Assembly: GCF_905233635.1 (NCBI RefSeq)
Contig: NZ_CAJODG010000034.1
Coordinates: 1-21,088 of the forward strand
Source of the DNA: Selenomonas sp. AE3005
Lineage (GTDB): Bacteria; Bacillota; Negativicutes; Selenomonadales; Selenomonadaceae
Direction of reading: 5' to 3'
DNA length: 21,088 nucleotides
Each line of letters begins with the position of its first letter. Position 1 is the stretch's first letter. The notes beneath the pieces were generated by a model. It did not search any database and had not been told where the DNA came from. It worked only from the letters and a program-made list of their open reading frames with translations. This document shows, in pieces, positions 1-6,908 of this stretch. Made by a program: the position numbers and the translations under genes.

Positions 1-103
1 CATTCAGTGCAGCGGAGAAAAAGTATTCCCACCTCCGCCCACTGAGCTGTAGCAGATAGAATTAAGAACGTATTGACAGCTACAAAGACAAACTGCAATT
101 TAC
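1..103. repeat. Partial copy of a dispersed non-coding repeat
   Basis: This stretch is clearly similar to the right arm of the large palindromic element further on (8235-8330). Shared blocks include AAAAGTATT followed by CCACCTCC, ACTGAGCTGTA, and AACTGCAATTT near the end. In both places the block ends next to a terminator hairpin with almost the same stem. The copy is cut by the window edge, so its full length is unknown. No coding capacity is supported. It is most likely an intergenic repeat at the 3' end of serC. I infer the family relation by eye alignment only. Confidence 0.7.
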
Positions 104-104
104 C

Positions 105-143
105 AAAAAAAGAACCGCTGACAAAATGTCAACGGTTCTTTTT
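105..143 (-). terminator. serC intrinsic terminator (possibly bidirectional)
   Basis: TGACA (119-123) pairs with TGTCA (127-131). After one mismatch (118/132), CCG and GAA continue the stem against CGGTTC (133-138). A-run 105-111 and T-run 139-143 flank the stem. Read on the minus strand the hairpin is followed by seven Ts and lies 14 bases after the serC stop. The flanking A and T runs would also allow termination in the plus direction. Confidence 0.85.
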
Positions 144-156
144 GGATATGTGCAAA

Positions 157-1248
157 TTAAGCGTTAGCCTTGCGGAATTTATCCATGAACTGAGCCAGTT
201 TTTCAGCGCCTTCATAGGGCATGGCGTTGTAGATGGAGGCACGCATGCCGCCTACGCTGCGATGGCCTTTGACACCGCTGAGTCCTTCCTGCAGAGCCTC
301 AGCCACAAATTTTGCCTCGAGTTCTTCGCTGGGCAGACGGAAGGTGACGTTCATAAAGGAACGGCTGTCCTTGTCGGCATGGCCGCGATAGAAACCATCG
401 GAGCTGTCGATAGCGTTGTAAACCACAGCGGCTTTCTTTTCATTGCGCTTAGCCATTTCCGCAAGACCACCTTCGGCTTTAATCCAGGCAGCAACCTTGC
501 CTACCATGTAGATGCAGAAAGCCGGCGGTGTGTTGTAGAGGGAATCTTTTTTATAGAACGTACTGTAACGGAACATAGTCGGCAGTGTTTCCGGGCTCTT
601 TTCCAGGAGGGATTTCTTGGCTACGACGAGTACGACACCGGCAGGACCCAGGTTTTTCTGTACACCGGCGTAGATGAAGTCAAATTTGCCGAAGTCCAAA
701 GGACGGGACAACATATCGGAGGACATATCGGCAAAGAGCGGTACGCCGTTGGTTTCAGGAATGTAATGGTACTCCGTGCCGTAAATGGTATTGTTGTAGC
801 ACAGATGTACATAAGCAGCCTGCGGATTTATCTTGAGTTCATCCTGCGTGGGAATGTGTTTGAAATCCTTGTCTTTGCTGGACGCGGCGATTTCACCAAC
901 GCCAAGGAGTTCCGCCTCCTGATAGGCTTTGGTCGCAAAGCTGCCGGACAGGACATAGCTGCCGGGATGTTCCTTGCTGGCGAAGTTCAGGGGAATCATG
1001 GCGAACTGCTGACTGGCACCGCCCTGACAGAAGAGAACCTCGTAGTCGTCACCGAGCCCCATCAGCTCTTTGATATCGGCTTTGGCCTGCGCATGAACAG
1101 CCGCATAGGGCTTGGCGCGATGGCTGATTTCCAGAATGGACATGCCGCTGTCACCGAAGTTTAAAAACTCTGCCTGTGCCTCTTTTAATACCGACAGGGG
1201 CAGGGTGGCAGGACCGGGATTAAAATTATACACGCGATTTGCTTCCAT
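157..1248 (-). CDS. serC: Phosphoserine aminotransferase SerC
   Basis: SerC is a PLP-dependent transaminase (class V fold) that interconverts 3-phosphohydroxypyruvate and glutamate with phosphoserine and 2-oxoglutarate in cytoplasmic serine synthesis; it can also serve PLP synthesis. The 363-residue length is normal for the family. The N-terminus has the YNFNPGPATLP signature (residues 7-17). QGGAS (75-79) contributes to the PLP phosphate site, and the Schiff-base lysine is K198 in AGVQKNLGPAG. The C-terminal SVGGMRASIYNA block is also typical. The ATG at 1248 is preceded by AGGAGGT (1254-1260) at ideal spacing. The gene is monocistronic, divergent from the trp operon, with its own promoter and terminator. 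Serine is consumed by TrpB in the last step of the neighbouring pathway, which may explain the proximity. Identification is firm. Confidence 0.97.
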   Translation of the reverse strand: MEANRVYNFNPGPATLPLSVLKEAQAEFLNFGDSGMSILEISHRAKPYAAVHAQAKADIKELMGLGDDYEVLFCQGGASQQFAMIPLNFASKEHPGSYVLSGSFATKAYQEAELLGVGEIAASSKDKDFKHIPTQDELKINPQAAYVHLCYNNTIYGTEYHYIPETNGVPLFADMSSDMLSRPLDFGKFDFIYAGVQKNLGPAGVVLVVAKKSLLEKSPETLPTMFRYSTFYKKDSLYNTPPAFCIYMVGKVAAWIKAEGGLAEMAKRNEKKAAVVYNAIDSSDGFYRGHADKDSRSFMNVTFRLPSEELEAKFVAEALQEGLSGVKGHRSVGGMRASIYNAMPYEGAEKLAQFMDKFRKANA

Positions 1249-1304
1249 GGAGTACCTCCTAAAAACTGTAAATTTACGTTGTTACAGATGTTTTTGCTGG
1301 TATT

Positions 1305-1333
1305 ATTTTAACGCTAAATGTAAGGAAAAGCAA
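1305..1333 (-). promoter_or_regulatory. Predicted sigma-70 type promoter of serC
   Basis: On the minus strand TTGCTT (1333-1328) and TAAAAT (1310-1305) are separated by exactly 17 bases. This is a good -35/-10 pair in an AT-rich divergent intergenic region. Transcription would begin near 1298, giving a leader of about 50 bases that contains a weak CTGTAA/TTACAG hairpin and then the AGGAGGT site. It is predicted from sequence only. Confidence 0.6.
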
Positions 1334-1415
1334 GGTGAATAACGTTAATTGTTTACCTAAAAAGCACATTTGAAAATATTAAATGGATAAATTTTACAAT
1401 AACAGCAATTTTTTC

Positions 1416-1444
1416 TTGACATAAGTGTCAATAGATGATAAGCT
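1416..1444 (+). promoter_or_regulatory. Predicted promoter of the trp operon
   Basis: A perfect -35 box, TTGACA (1416-1421), lies just upstream of the T-box leader. The -10 is weaker: TAAGCT (1439-1444) at 17-base spacing or GATAAG (1437-1442) at 15. Transcription from either would start about 10-20 bases before the first T-box stem, as expected. The -35 is convincing; the -10 assignment is uncertain. Confidence 0.55.
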
Positions 1445-1470
1445 AACATCAATTTCCAAGTTAATATTGT

Positions 1471-1757
1471 AAACCGATGAGACGGAGATAAAGACAGTTA
1501 TGCCTTCCCAGAGAGCCTGCGTTGCTGCGAGTCAGGCAAGATACAGATTGTCAAATGGACCGTTGAGGGTGCAGTCAAATGGTTTGACTTGTCAGCCAGA
1601 GTATTCTGCAACGTAAGGAACGCGTAAGTTTCCGGGGGTATGATTGTATCCTTAAGTGCATGGCCAGGTGGTCATGAATCCAAGGTGGCACCGCGGATTG
1701 TGTTTTGACACATATTCGTCCTTGATAGAATGTAATGTTCTGTCAAGGACGTTTTTT
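1471..1757 (+). promoter_or_regulatory. Tryptophan-specific T-box riboswitch
   Basis: A T-box leader binds uncharged tRNA and lets transcription continue when the amino acid is scarce. The conserved T-box AAGGTGGCACCGCGG is at 1682-1696. Stem I can be traced: GACGG (1481-1485) pairs with CCGTT (1560-1564), and GACAGT (1493-1498) pairs with ATTGTC (1547-1552). This leaves an internal loop on whose 3' side sits the codon TGG (1556-1558) followed by ACC, so the specifier is Trp. The apical part (AGAGAG, then a stem around GTTGCTGCGAG) resembles the usual distal loop. A further hairpin, GTCAAA/TTTGAC, lies at 1574-1588. CAAGG (1681-1685) can pair with CCTTG (1720-1724) as antiterminator, competing with the terminator. 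Only one T-box copy is present. It controls trpEGDCBA. Confidence 0.95.
1717..1757 (+). terminator. T-box leader terminator
   Basis: A 14-base-pair stem (1717-1730 with 1738-1751, one G-U wobble) has a 7-base loop and is followed by six Ts (1752-1757). Its 5' arm overlaps the antiterminator sequence CGTCCTTG, as expected for a T-box. It should halt transcription when tRNA-Trp is charged. Confidence 0.92.
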
Positions 1758-1763
1758 GTTGGA

Positions 1764-1791
1764 CTTCCTTTGACAGAGAGGACAAAGGAGG
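1764..1791 (+). promoter_or_regulatory. Hairpin covering the trpE Shine-Dalgarno, with alternative pairing to the terminator arm
   Basis: The trpE ribosome binding site AAAGGAGG (1784-1791) is the 3' arm of a possible 9-pair hairpin with 1764-1772 (one T-G wobble, 10-base loop). The 5' part can instead pair with the 3' arm of the upstream terminator: 1738-1749 with 1766-1777, eleven pairs plus a closing wobble, with T1771 bulged. That alternative would free the Shine-Dalgarno. The pairings are read directly; a regulatory role is inference. Confidence 0.45.
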
Positions 1792-1797
1792 TTATTT

Positions 1798-3294
1798 ATG
1801 AAAGTCTTTCCGACGCTGGAAACAGCAAAGGCCTACGCTGCCAGCGGTGATTACGATATATTGCCGCTGAGCACGGAGATACTGGCCGATTTCATCACGC
1901 CCTTGGCAGCCCTGCGCATATTAAAAAATGTATCTGACCATTGTTTCCTGTTGGAGTCAGCACAGGCCAGTGATAAATGGGGCAGGTTTACGTTTTTGGG
2001 TTTTGAACCGCAAAGAGAAATCACCTGCAACAATGGCCGGTATAGTGACGGGGAAAATGTCAGGGACACGGACAACCCGGCCGGGGAAATCCGGCAGCTG
2101 CTCAAAAAATACCGCAGCCCCAGAATTTCCGGGCTGCCGCCGTTTACTGGCGGCCTTATGGGCTACTTTGCCTATGATTTTGTGGGGTACAGTGAACCCA
2201 AGGTGCGGAGGCCGCTGACAGCTGCAGACCCCTATGATTTTCGGGATATAGATTTAATGTTGTTTGACAAAGTGATTGCCTTTGATAATGTACGTCAGAA
2301 AATCATTATAATCGTCAACATGCCACTGACTGATGTGGAGGCAGAATACACCAAGGCCGGGCAGGAATTGGCGCGGCTGGTAAAGCTGCTGCGCAGCGGC
2401 CAGCAGGCCGGGGAGCCGGCGGGGCATTTGCTGGGGGAAGTGCAGCCCCTCTTTGGTGAAGATGAATTTTGCCAGATGGTGGACAAAGCCAAGACATATA
2501 TCAGGGAAGGCGATATCTTTCAGATTGTCCTGTCCAATCGGTTTTCTGCGCCGTTCAGCGGCAGTCTGCTGAACACTTACCGGGTGCTGCGCACGATAAA
2601 TCCTTCTCCGTATATGTTTTACTTTTCCGGGCTGGATGTAGAGGTCGCCGGGGCCTCACCGGAAACACTGGTTAAGCTGGAAGATGGTGTGCTGCATACT
2701 TTCCCTTTGGCCGGCACGCGCCCGCGGGGGAAAACAGAGGCTGAGGATAAGGCCTTGGAGGCGGAATTACTCGCGGATGAAAAGGAACTGGCAGAACACA
2801 ATATGCTGGTTGACCTCGGACGCAATGATTTGGGCAAAATCAGTGAGTTTGGTTTGGTGGAGGTCGAAAAACTCCATTCTATTGAACGCTTTTCCCATGT
2901 CATGCACATTGGTTCCACCGTTCGTGGCAGAATTCGTCAGGACTGTGACGCGCTCGACGCTATCGGTGCGGTGCTGCCGGCAGGAACTTTGTCGGGCGCT
3001 CCTAAGATTCGGGCCTGTCAGCTGATTGGGGAGCTGGAAAATCCGCCAAGCCTTAACGGCCAGACCAATAAACGGGGCATTTACGGCGGCGCCATCGGCT
3101 ATATAGATTTTGCCGGTAATATGGATACCTGCATTGCCATACGCCTGGCCTATAAGAAAAATGGGCAGGTGTTTATCCGCAGCGGGGCCGGAATTGTGGC
3201 CGATTCCGTACCGCAAAAAGAATACCGGGAATGTATCAACAAGGCCCAAGCCGTTGTGCAGGCGCTGACGCAGGCGGAGGAGATAGACCTATGA
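1798..3294 (+). CDS. trpE: Anthranilate synthase component I TrpE
   Basis: TrpE makes anthranilate from chorismate using ammonia supplied by TrpG, the committed step to tryptophan. The 498-residue length is standard. The N-terminal domain holds the LLESA motif (51-55), the tryptophan feedback-binding signature that distinguishes TrpE from PabB. The C-terminal chorismate-binding domain shows GASPETLV, FPLAGTRPRG, LVDLGRNDLGKIS and the AGTLSGAPKIRA block, with RSGAGIVADS near the end. The ATG at 1798 has AAAGGAGG (1784-1791) at good spacing. It is the first gene of the trp operon and its stop overlaps the trpG start by four bases (ATGA), suggesting translational coupling of the two subunits. 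Regulation is by the T-box and probably by tryptophan feedback. Identification is firm. Confidence 0.97.
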   Translation: MKVFPTLETAKAYAASGDYDILPLSTEILADFITPLAALRILKNVSDHCFLLESAQASDKWGRFTFLGFEPQREITCNNGRYSDGENVRDTDNPAGEIRQLLKKYRSPRISGLPPFTGGLMGYFAYDFVGYSEPKVRRPLTAADPYDFRDIDLMLFDKVIAFDNVRQKIIIIVNMPLTDVEAEYTKAGQELARLVKLLRSGQQAGEPAGHLLGEVQPLFGEDEFCQMVDKAKTYIREGDIFQIVLSNRFSAPFSGSLLNTYRVLRTINPSPYMFYFSGLDVEVAGASPETLVKLEDGVLHTFPLAGTRPRGKTEAEDKALEAELLADEKELAEHNMLVDLGRNDLGKISEFGLVEVEKLHSIERFSHVMHIGSTVRGRIRQDCDALDAIGAVLPAGTLSGAPKIRACQLIGELENPPSLNGQTNKRGIYGGAIGYIDFAGNMDTCIAIRLAYKKNGQVFIRSGAGIVADSVPQKEYRECINKAQAVVQALTQAEEIDL

Positions 3295-3857
3295 TACTGT
3301 TAGTAGATAATTATGATAGTTTTTCCTATAATCTCTACCAACTGGTAGGGGAGATAGAGCCGGATATCCGGGTGATACGCAATGATGAAATGAGTGTGGC
3401 TGAGATTAGGCAGCTGTCACCGAGTCATATAATCCTGTCGCCGGGGCCGGGGCGGCCGGAAGATGCCGGTAATCTCATGGATATTGCCCGGGAACTGGGC
3501 CGGGAGATTCCAACCTTAGGTGTATGTCTGGGGCATCAGGCCATTTGTGCAGCGTCAGGAGCTGTTATCACCTATGCCAAAGAATTGATGCATGGCAAAC
3601 AGTCAGCGGTGACCTTTACGGCAGACTGCCCTTTGTTTAAAGGCTGCCCGGAAGGTATGCTCGTGGCCAGATATCATTCGCTGGTGGCTGACCGGACGAC
3701 ACTGCCGGCGGAACTGCAGGTAACAGCATGCACCGCAGATGGTGAGGTCATGGCGGTAGCGCACAAAGATTTTCCCTTGTATGGTGTGCAGTTTCACCCG
3801 GAATCAATTATGACACCGCAGGGGCGTACTATATTGCAAAATTTCTTGGCTGAGTGA
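3291..3857 (+). CDS. trpG: Anthranilate synthase component II (glutamine amidotransferase) TrpG
   Basis: TrpG hydrolyses glutamine and passes ammonia to TrpE; in some Firmicutes the same subunit also serves PabB in folate synthesis. It is a class I glutamine amidotransferase of 188 residues, not fused to TrpD. The N-terminus MILLVDNYDSFSYNL is typical. SPGPGRPEDAG (50-60) forms the oxyanion region, the nucleophile is C79 in GVCLGHQ, and H169/E171 of QFHPES complete the triad. I chose the ATG at 3291, which overlaps the trpE stop, instead of an upstream in-frame start at 3231. The upstream start would add 20 residues without family similarity inside trpE. GGAGGAGAT lies just before it. Identification is firm. 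Confidence 0.96.
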   Translation: MILLVDNYDSFSYNLYQLVGEIEPDIRVIRNDEMSVAEIRQLSPSHIILSPGPGRPEDAGNLMDIARELGREIPTLGVCLGHQAICAASGAVITYAKELMHGKQSAVTFTADCPLFKGCPEGMLVARYHSLVADRTTLPAELQVTACTADGEVMAVAHKDFPLYGVQFHPESIMTPQGRTILQNFLAE

Positions 3858-3873
3858 AGGGAGATAGACGAAG

Positions 3874-4905
3874 ATGATTGAGGACGCTATTATAAAAATT
3901 GTTGATAAAGAAGATTTGACTTATGACGAGGCCTATGCCGTTATGAATGAAATCATGAGCGGCCAGACTTCGCCGACACAGAACGCGGCGTTTTTGGCGG
4001 CACTATCCACCAAGAGTGCACGGGCAGAAACCACGGAAGAAATTGCCGGCTGTGCTGCGGCCATGCGTGACCATGCCACAAAGGTGGACACGGGCCTTGA
4101 TATCTGTGATATCGTTGGTACGGGCGGTGACCATAGCCAGAGTTTTAACATCTCCACCACGGCCAGTCTGGTAGCCGCAGCCGGCGGCGTTAAGGTGGCC
4201 AAGCACGGCAACCGGGCCGCCTCGTCCAAATGCGGCACGGCCGATTGTCTGGAGGCTTTGGGCGTTAATATTCAGCAGAGTCCGGAAATGTGCAAGAAAC
4301 TCCTGCAGGAAGTGGGCATGTGTTTCTTCTTTGCGCAGAAATATCATACTTCCATGAAATATGTCGGTGCTATCCGTAAGGAACTGGGGGTCAGGACGGT
4401 GTTTAATATCCTGGGGCCCCTGACCAATCCCGGCTCGCCTACACGGCAGCTGCTCGGTGTTTACGATGAATATCTGGTGGCACCGTTGGCGCATGTTCTC
4501 AGCAGTCTGGGGGTAGAGCGCGGTATGGTCGTTTACGGCAAGGATAAACTGGACGAAATCTCCCTGTCAGCGCCCACGTCCATCTGTGAAATCCGCGATG
4601 GCTGGGTAAAGGCTTACACCATTAAACCGGAGGACTTCGGTATGGAACGCTGCACCAAGGAAGATTTAGTGGGCGGCACGCCGGCAGAAAATGCAGCCAT
4701 TACGCGCAGTATTCTGCAGGGGGAAAAGGGGCATAAACGCAATGCTGTGCTTTTAAACGCCGGTGCGGCACTTTACATCAACGGCAAAGCGGCTACGCTG
4801 GCAGCCGGGATTGAACTGGCAGCCGAGCTTATCGACTCCGGCAAGGCTATGGCAACACTGGAAAAATTTATTGCTGTCAGCAATGAGGCGGGGGCAGTGG
4901 CATGA
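3874..4905 (+). CDS. trpD: Anthranilate phosphoribosyltransferase TrpD
   Basis: TrpD transfers the phosphoribosyl group of PRPP to anthranilate, the second step of the pathway, in the cytoplasm. It has 343 residues, normal for the free-standing enzyme. The glycine-rich PRPP loop GTGGD is at residues 82-86. It is followed by FNISTTASLVAAAGG and KHGNRAASSKCGTAD, which bind phosphate, magnesium and anthranilate. Further family blocks are the FNILGPLTNP segment and DEISLSAPT near residues 226-234. The ATG at 3874 lies 16 bases after the trpG stop, with AGGGAG upstream. Its end overlaps trpC by four bases (ATGA). Nothing is truncated. Confidence 0.96.
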   Translation: MIEDAIIKIVDKEDLTYDEAYAVMNEIMSGQTSPTQNAAFLAALSTKSARAETTEEIAGCAAAMRDHATKVDTGLDICDIVGTGGDHSQSFNISTTASLVAAAGGVKVAKHGNRAASSKCGTADCLEALGVNIQQSPEMCKKLLQEVGMCFFFAQKYHTSMKYVGAIRKELGVRTVFNILGPLTNPGSPTRQLLGVYDEYLVAPLAHVLSSLGVERGMVVYGKDKLDEISLSAPTSICEIRDGWVKAYTIKPEDFGMERCTKEDLVGGTPAENAAITRSILQGEKGHKRNAVLLNAGAALYINGKAATLAAGIELAAELIDSGKAMATLEKFIAVSNEAGAVA

Positions 4906-5699
4906 ATGTACTGGAAAGATTAGCTGGTTTCGCCCGGGAACGGGTGGCAGCAGCCAAGAAAAGGCAGCCGCTGGCACAGATACGCGAGGCAGCCCTGGCC
5001 CTGCCCCCCGGTGAGTTTGCCTTTGAAAAAGCCCTGCAGCAAAAGGAATTGTCCTTTATCTGCGAATGTAAAAAGGCCTCACCGTCCAAGGGGCTGATTG
5101 CCCCGGATTTTCCTTATCTGCAGATTGCCAAAGACTATGAGGCGGCTGGTGCTGATGCCATTTCCGTGCTCACTGAACCGCGGGAGTTTTTAGGCAGTGA
5201 TAAGTATTTGCAGGAAATAGCTGCTGCCGTGCAGATTCCCTGCCTGCGCAAGGATTTCACTGTGGACGAATATATGATTTATGAGGCCAGGTTACTCGGA
5301 GCGTCAGCAGTACTGTTGATATGTTCCCTGCTCGACGAAGGGCAGATTAAGGAATACATCGCTATCTGTGATACGTTGGGCTTGTCAGCTCTGGTGGAGG
5401 CGCATGACAGCGCCGAAGTGCAGCTGGCACTAAACGCCGGGGCCAGAATCATTGGTGTCAACAACCGCAACCTGAAAGATTTTTCCGTAGATATGCGTAA
5501 CAGTGCCAATCTGCGTGAGTTGGTTCCGCAGGAAGTGGCGTTTGTGGCTGAAAGCGGCATAAAAAACGCAGACGATGTAAAAGCTGCTGTTGCGATGGGA
5601 GCCAGTGCCGTACTGGTAGGAGAATCCCTGATGCGTGCCGAAGATAAACAGAAGAAGTTAAGAGAATTCTACACTGCCGCAGGCAGGGTAAGCCGATAG
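4902..5699 (+). CDS. trpC: Indole-3-glycerol-phosphate synthase TrpC
   Basis: TrpC cyclises and decarboxylates carboxyphenylamino-deoxyribulose phosphate to indole-3-glycerol phosphate in a TIM-barrel fold. At 265 residues it is the monofunctional form and is not fused to TrpF. Visible catalytic blocks are ECKKASPSKG (55-64), LTEPREFLGSD (90-100), CLRKDF with K117, GVNNRNLKDF, and VAESGI followed by AVLVGESLM at the phosphate site. The ATG at 4902 overlaps the trpD stop. trpB follows after 18 bases. The gene that normally makes its substrate, trpF, is not between trpC and trpB nor elsewhere in the window. Confidence 0.96.
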   Translation: MNVLERLAGFARERVAAAKKRQPLAQIREAALALPPGEFAFEKALQQKELSFICECKKASPSKGLIAPDFPYLQIAKDYEAAGADAISVLTEPREFLGSDKYLQEIAAAVQIPCLRKDFTVDEYMIYEARLLGASAVLLICSLLDEGQIKEYIAICDTLGLSALVEAHDSAEVQLALNAGARIIGVNNRNLKDFSVDMRNSANLRELVPQEVAFVAESGIKNADDVKAAVAMGASAVLVGESLMRAEDKQKKLREFYTAAGRVSR

Positions 5700-5717
5700 A
5701 AGAAGGGAGCAAGTATA

Positions 5718-6908
5718 ATGACGAATCCACAGGGAAGATTTGGTATTCATGGGGGACAGTATATTCCTGAAACCCTGATGAATGCAGTAATCGAATTGGA
5801 AACAGCTTATAATCACTATAAAAATGACCCGCAGTTTCAAAAGGAACTCACGGAGCTGTTAAATGACTACGCCGGCAGACCTTCACGGTTATATTATGCG
5901 GATAAAATGACGCGTGATTTAGGCGGGGCCAAAATCTATCTGAAACGTGAGGATTTGAATCATACCGGTGCACATAAAATCAACAATGTGCTGGGACAGG
6001 CGCTTTTGGCCAAGAAAATGGGCAAAACACGTCTGATTGCCGAAACCGGCGCCGGCCAGCATGGTGTGGCCACAGCTACGGCAGCAGCGCTTATGGGCAT
6101 GGACTGTGTGGTCTTTATGGGCAAGGAGGATACGGAGAGGCAGGCACTAAATGTCTATCGTATGCGCCTGCTGGGGGCCAAGGTGGTAGCGGTTACTTCC
6201 GGCACGGCGACGCTTAAAGATGCCGTATCCGAGGCTATGCGCGAGTGGACGACACGTATCAGCGATACGCATTACTGCTTAGGTTCGGTTATGGGGCCGC
6301 ACCCGTTCCCAACGATTGTCCGCGATTTTCAGGCGGTTATCTCCCAGGAGATTAAAAGCCAGATGCTCGAAAAGGAAGGACGCCTGCCGGACGCAGTACT
6401 GGCCTGTGTGGGCGGTGGTTCCAATGCCATCGGCAGTTTCTATCACTTTATTGAAGATGAGGGCGTACGCCTGATTGGCTGTGAGGCTGCAGGCCGGGGT
6501 ATTGATACCTTTGAAACGGCGGCAACTATCAATACGGGCCGGGTGGGGATTTTTCACGGGATGAAGTCCTATTTCTGTCAGGATGAAAATGGCCAGATTG
6601 CGCCGGTGTATTCCATTTCGGCCGGCCTTGACTATCCAGGCGTCGGCCCGGAACATGCCCATCTGCACGACATCGGCCGGGCCGAGTATGTGGCCATTAC
6701 CGATGACGAGGCGGTGGAGGCTTTTGAATACCTCTCACGGACGGAGGGCATTATTCCGGCCATTGAGTCCTCGCATGCCATCGCCCATGCCATGAAACTG
6801 GCACCGCAGCTGGCCAAGGACAAAATCATCGTTGTAACTGTATCAGGCCGTGGCGACAAGGATTGCGCTGCCATTGCCCGTTATCGGGGGGAGGATATCC
6901 ATGAGTAA
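5718..6908 (+). CDS. trpB: Tryptophan synthase beta chain TrpB
   Basis: TrpB condenses indole, delivered through a tunnel from TrpA, with serine in a PLP-dependent reaction giving tryptophan. The 396-residue chain is standard for the TrpB1 type that pairs with TrpA. The PLP lysine is K87 in HTGAHKINN, the catalytic glutamate is E109 in AETGAGQHG, and GGGSNA (232-237) binds the cofactor phosphate. Other hallmarks are the N-terminal GRFGIHGGQYIPETL, LNVYRMRLLGAKV, the SAGLDYPGVGPEHA block, and SGRGDKD near the end. The ATG at 5718 has GGGAG upstream. The last eight bases overlap trpA, so the alpha and beta subunits are probably made in coupled amounts. Confidence 0.97.
   Translation: MTNPQGRFGIHGGQYIPETLMNAVIELETAYNHYKNDPQFQKELTELLNDYAGRPSRLYYADKMTRDLGGAKIYLKREDLNHTGAHKINNVLGQALLAKKMGKTRLIAETGAGQHGVATATAAALMGMDCVVFMGKEDTERQALNVYRMRLLGAKVVAVTSGTATLKDAVSEAMREWTTRISDTHYCLGSVMGPHPFPTIVRDFQAVISQEIKSQMLEKEGRLPDAVLACVGGGSNAIGSFYHFIEDEGVRLIGCEAAGRGIDTFETAATINTGRVGIFHGMKSYFCQDENGQIAPVYSISAGLDYPGVGPEHAHLHDIGRAEYVAITDDEAVEAFEYLSRTEGIIPAIESSHAIAHAMKLAPQLAKDKIIVVTVSGRGDKDCAAIARYRGEDIHE

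Noticed and set aside
73..1164. 363-codon open frame on the plus strand opposite serC
   Set aside because: It is an antisense shadow of serC, has no ribosome binding site or family similarity, and runs through the serC terminator.
1580..1582. Second TGG as the T-box specifier
   Set aside because: It lies in the loop of a simple downstream hairpin (1574-1588), outside the stem I internal loop where the specifier is read.
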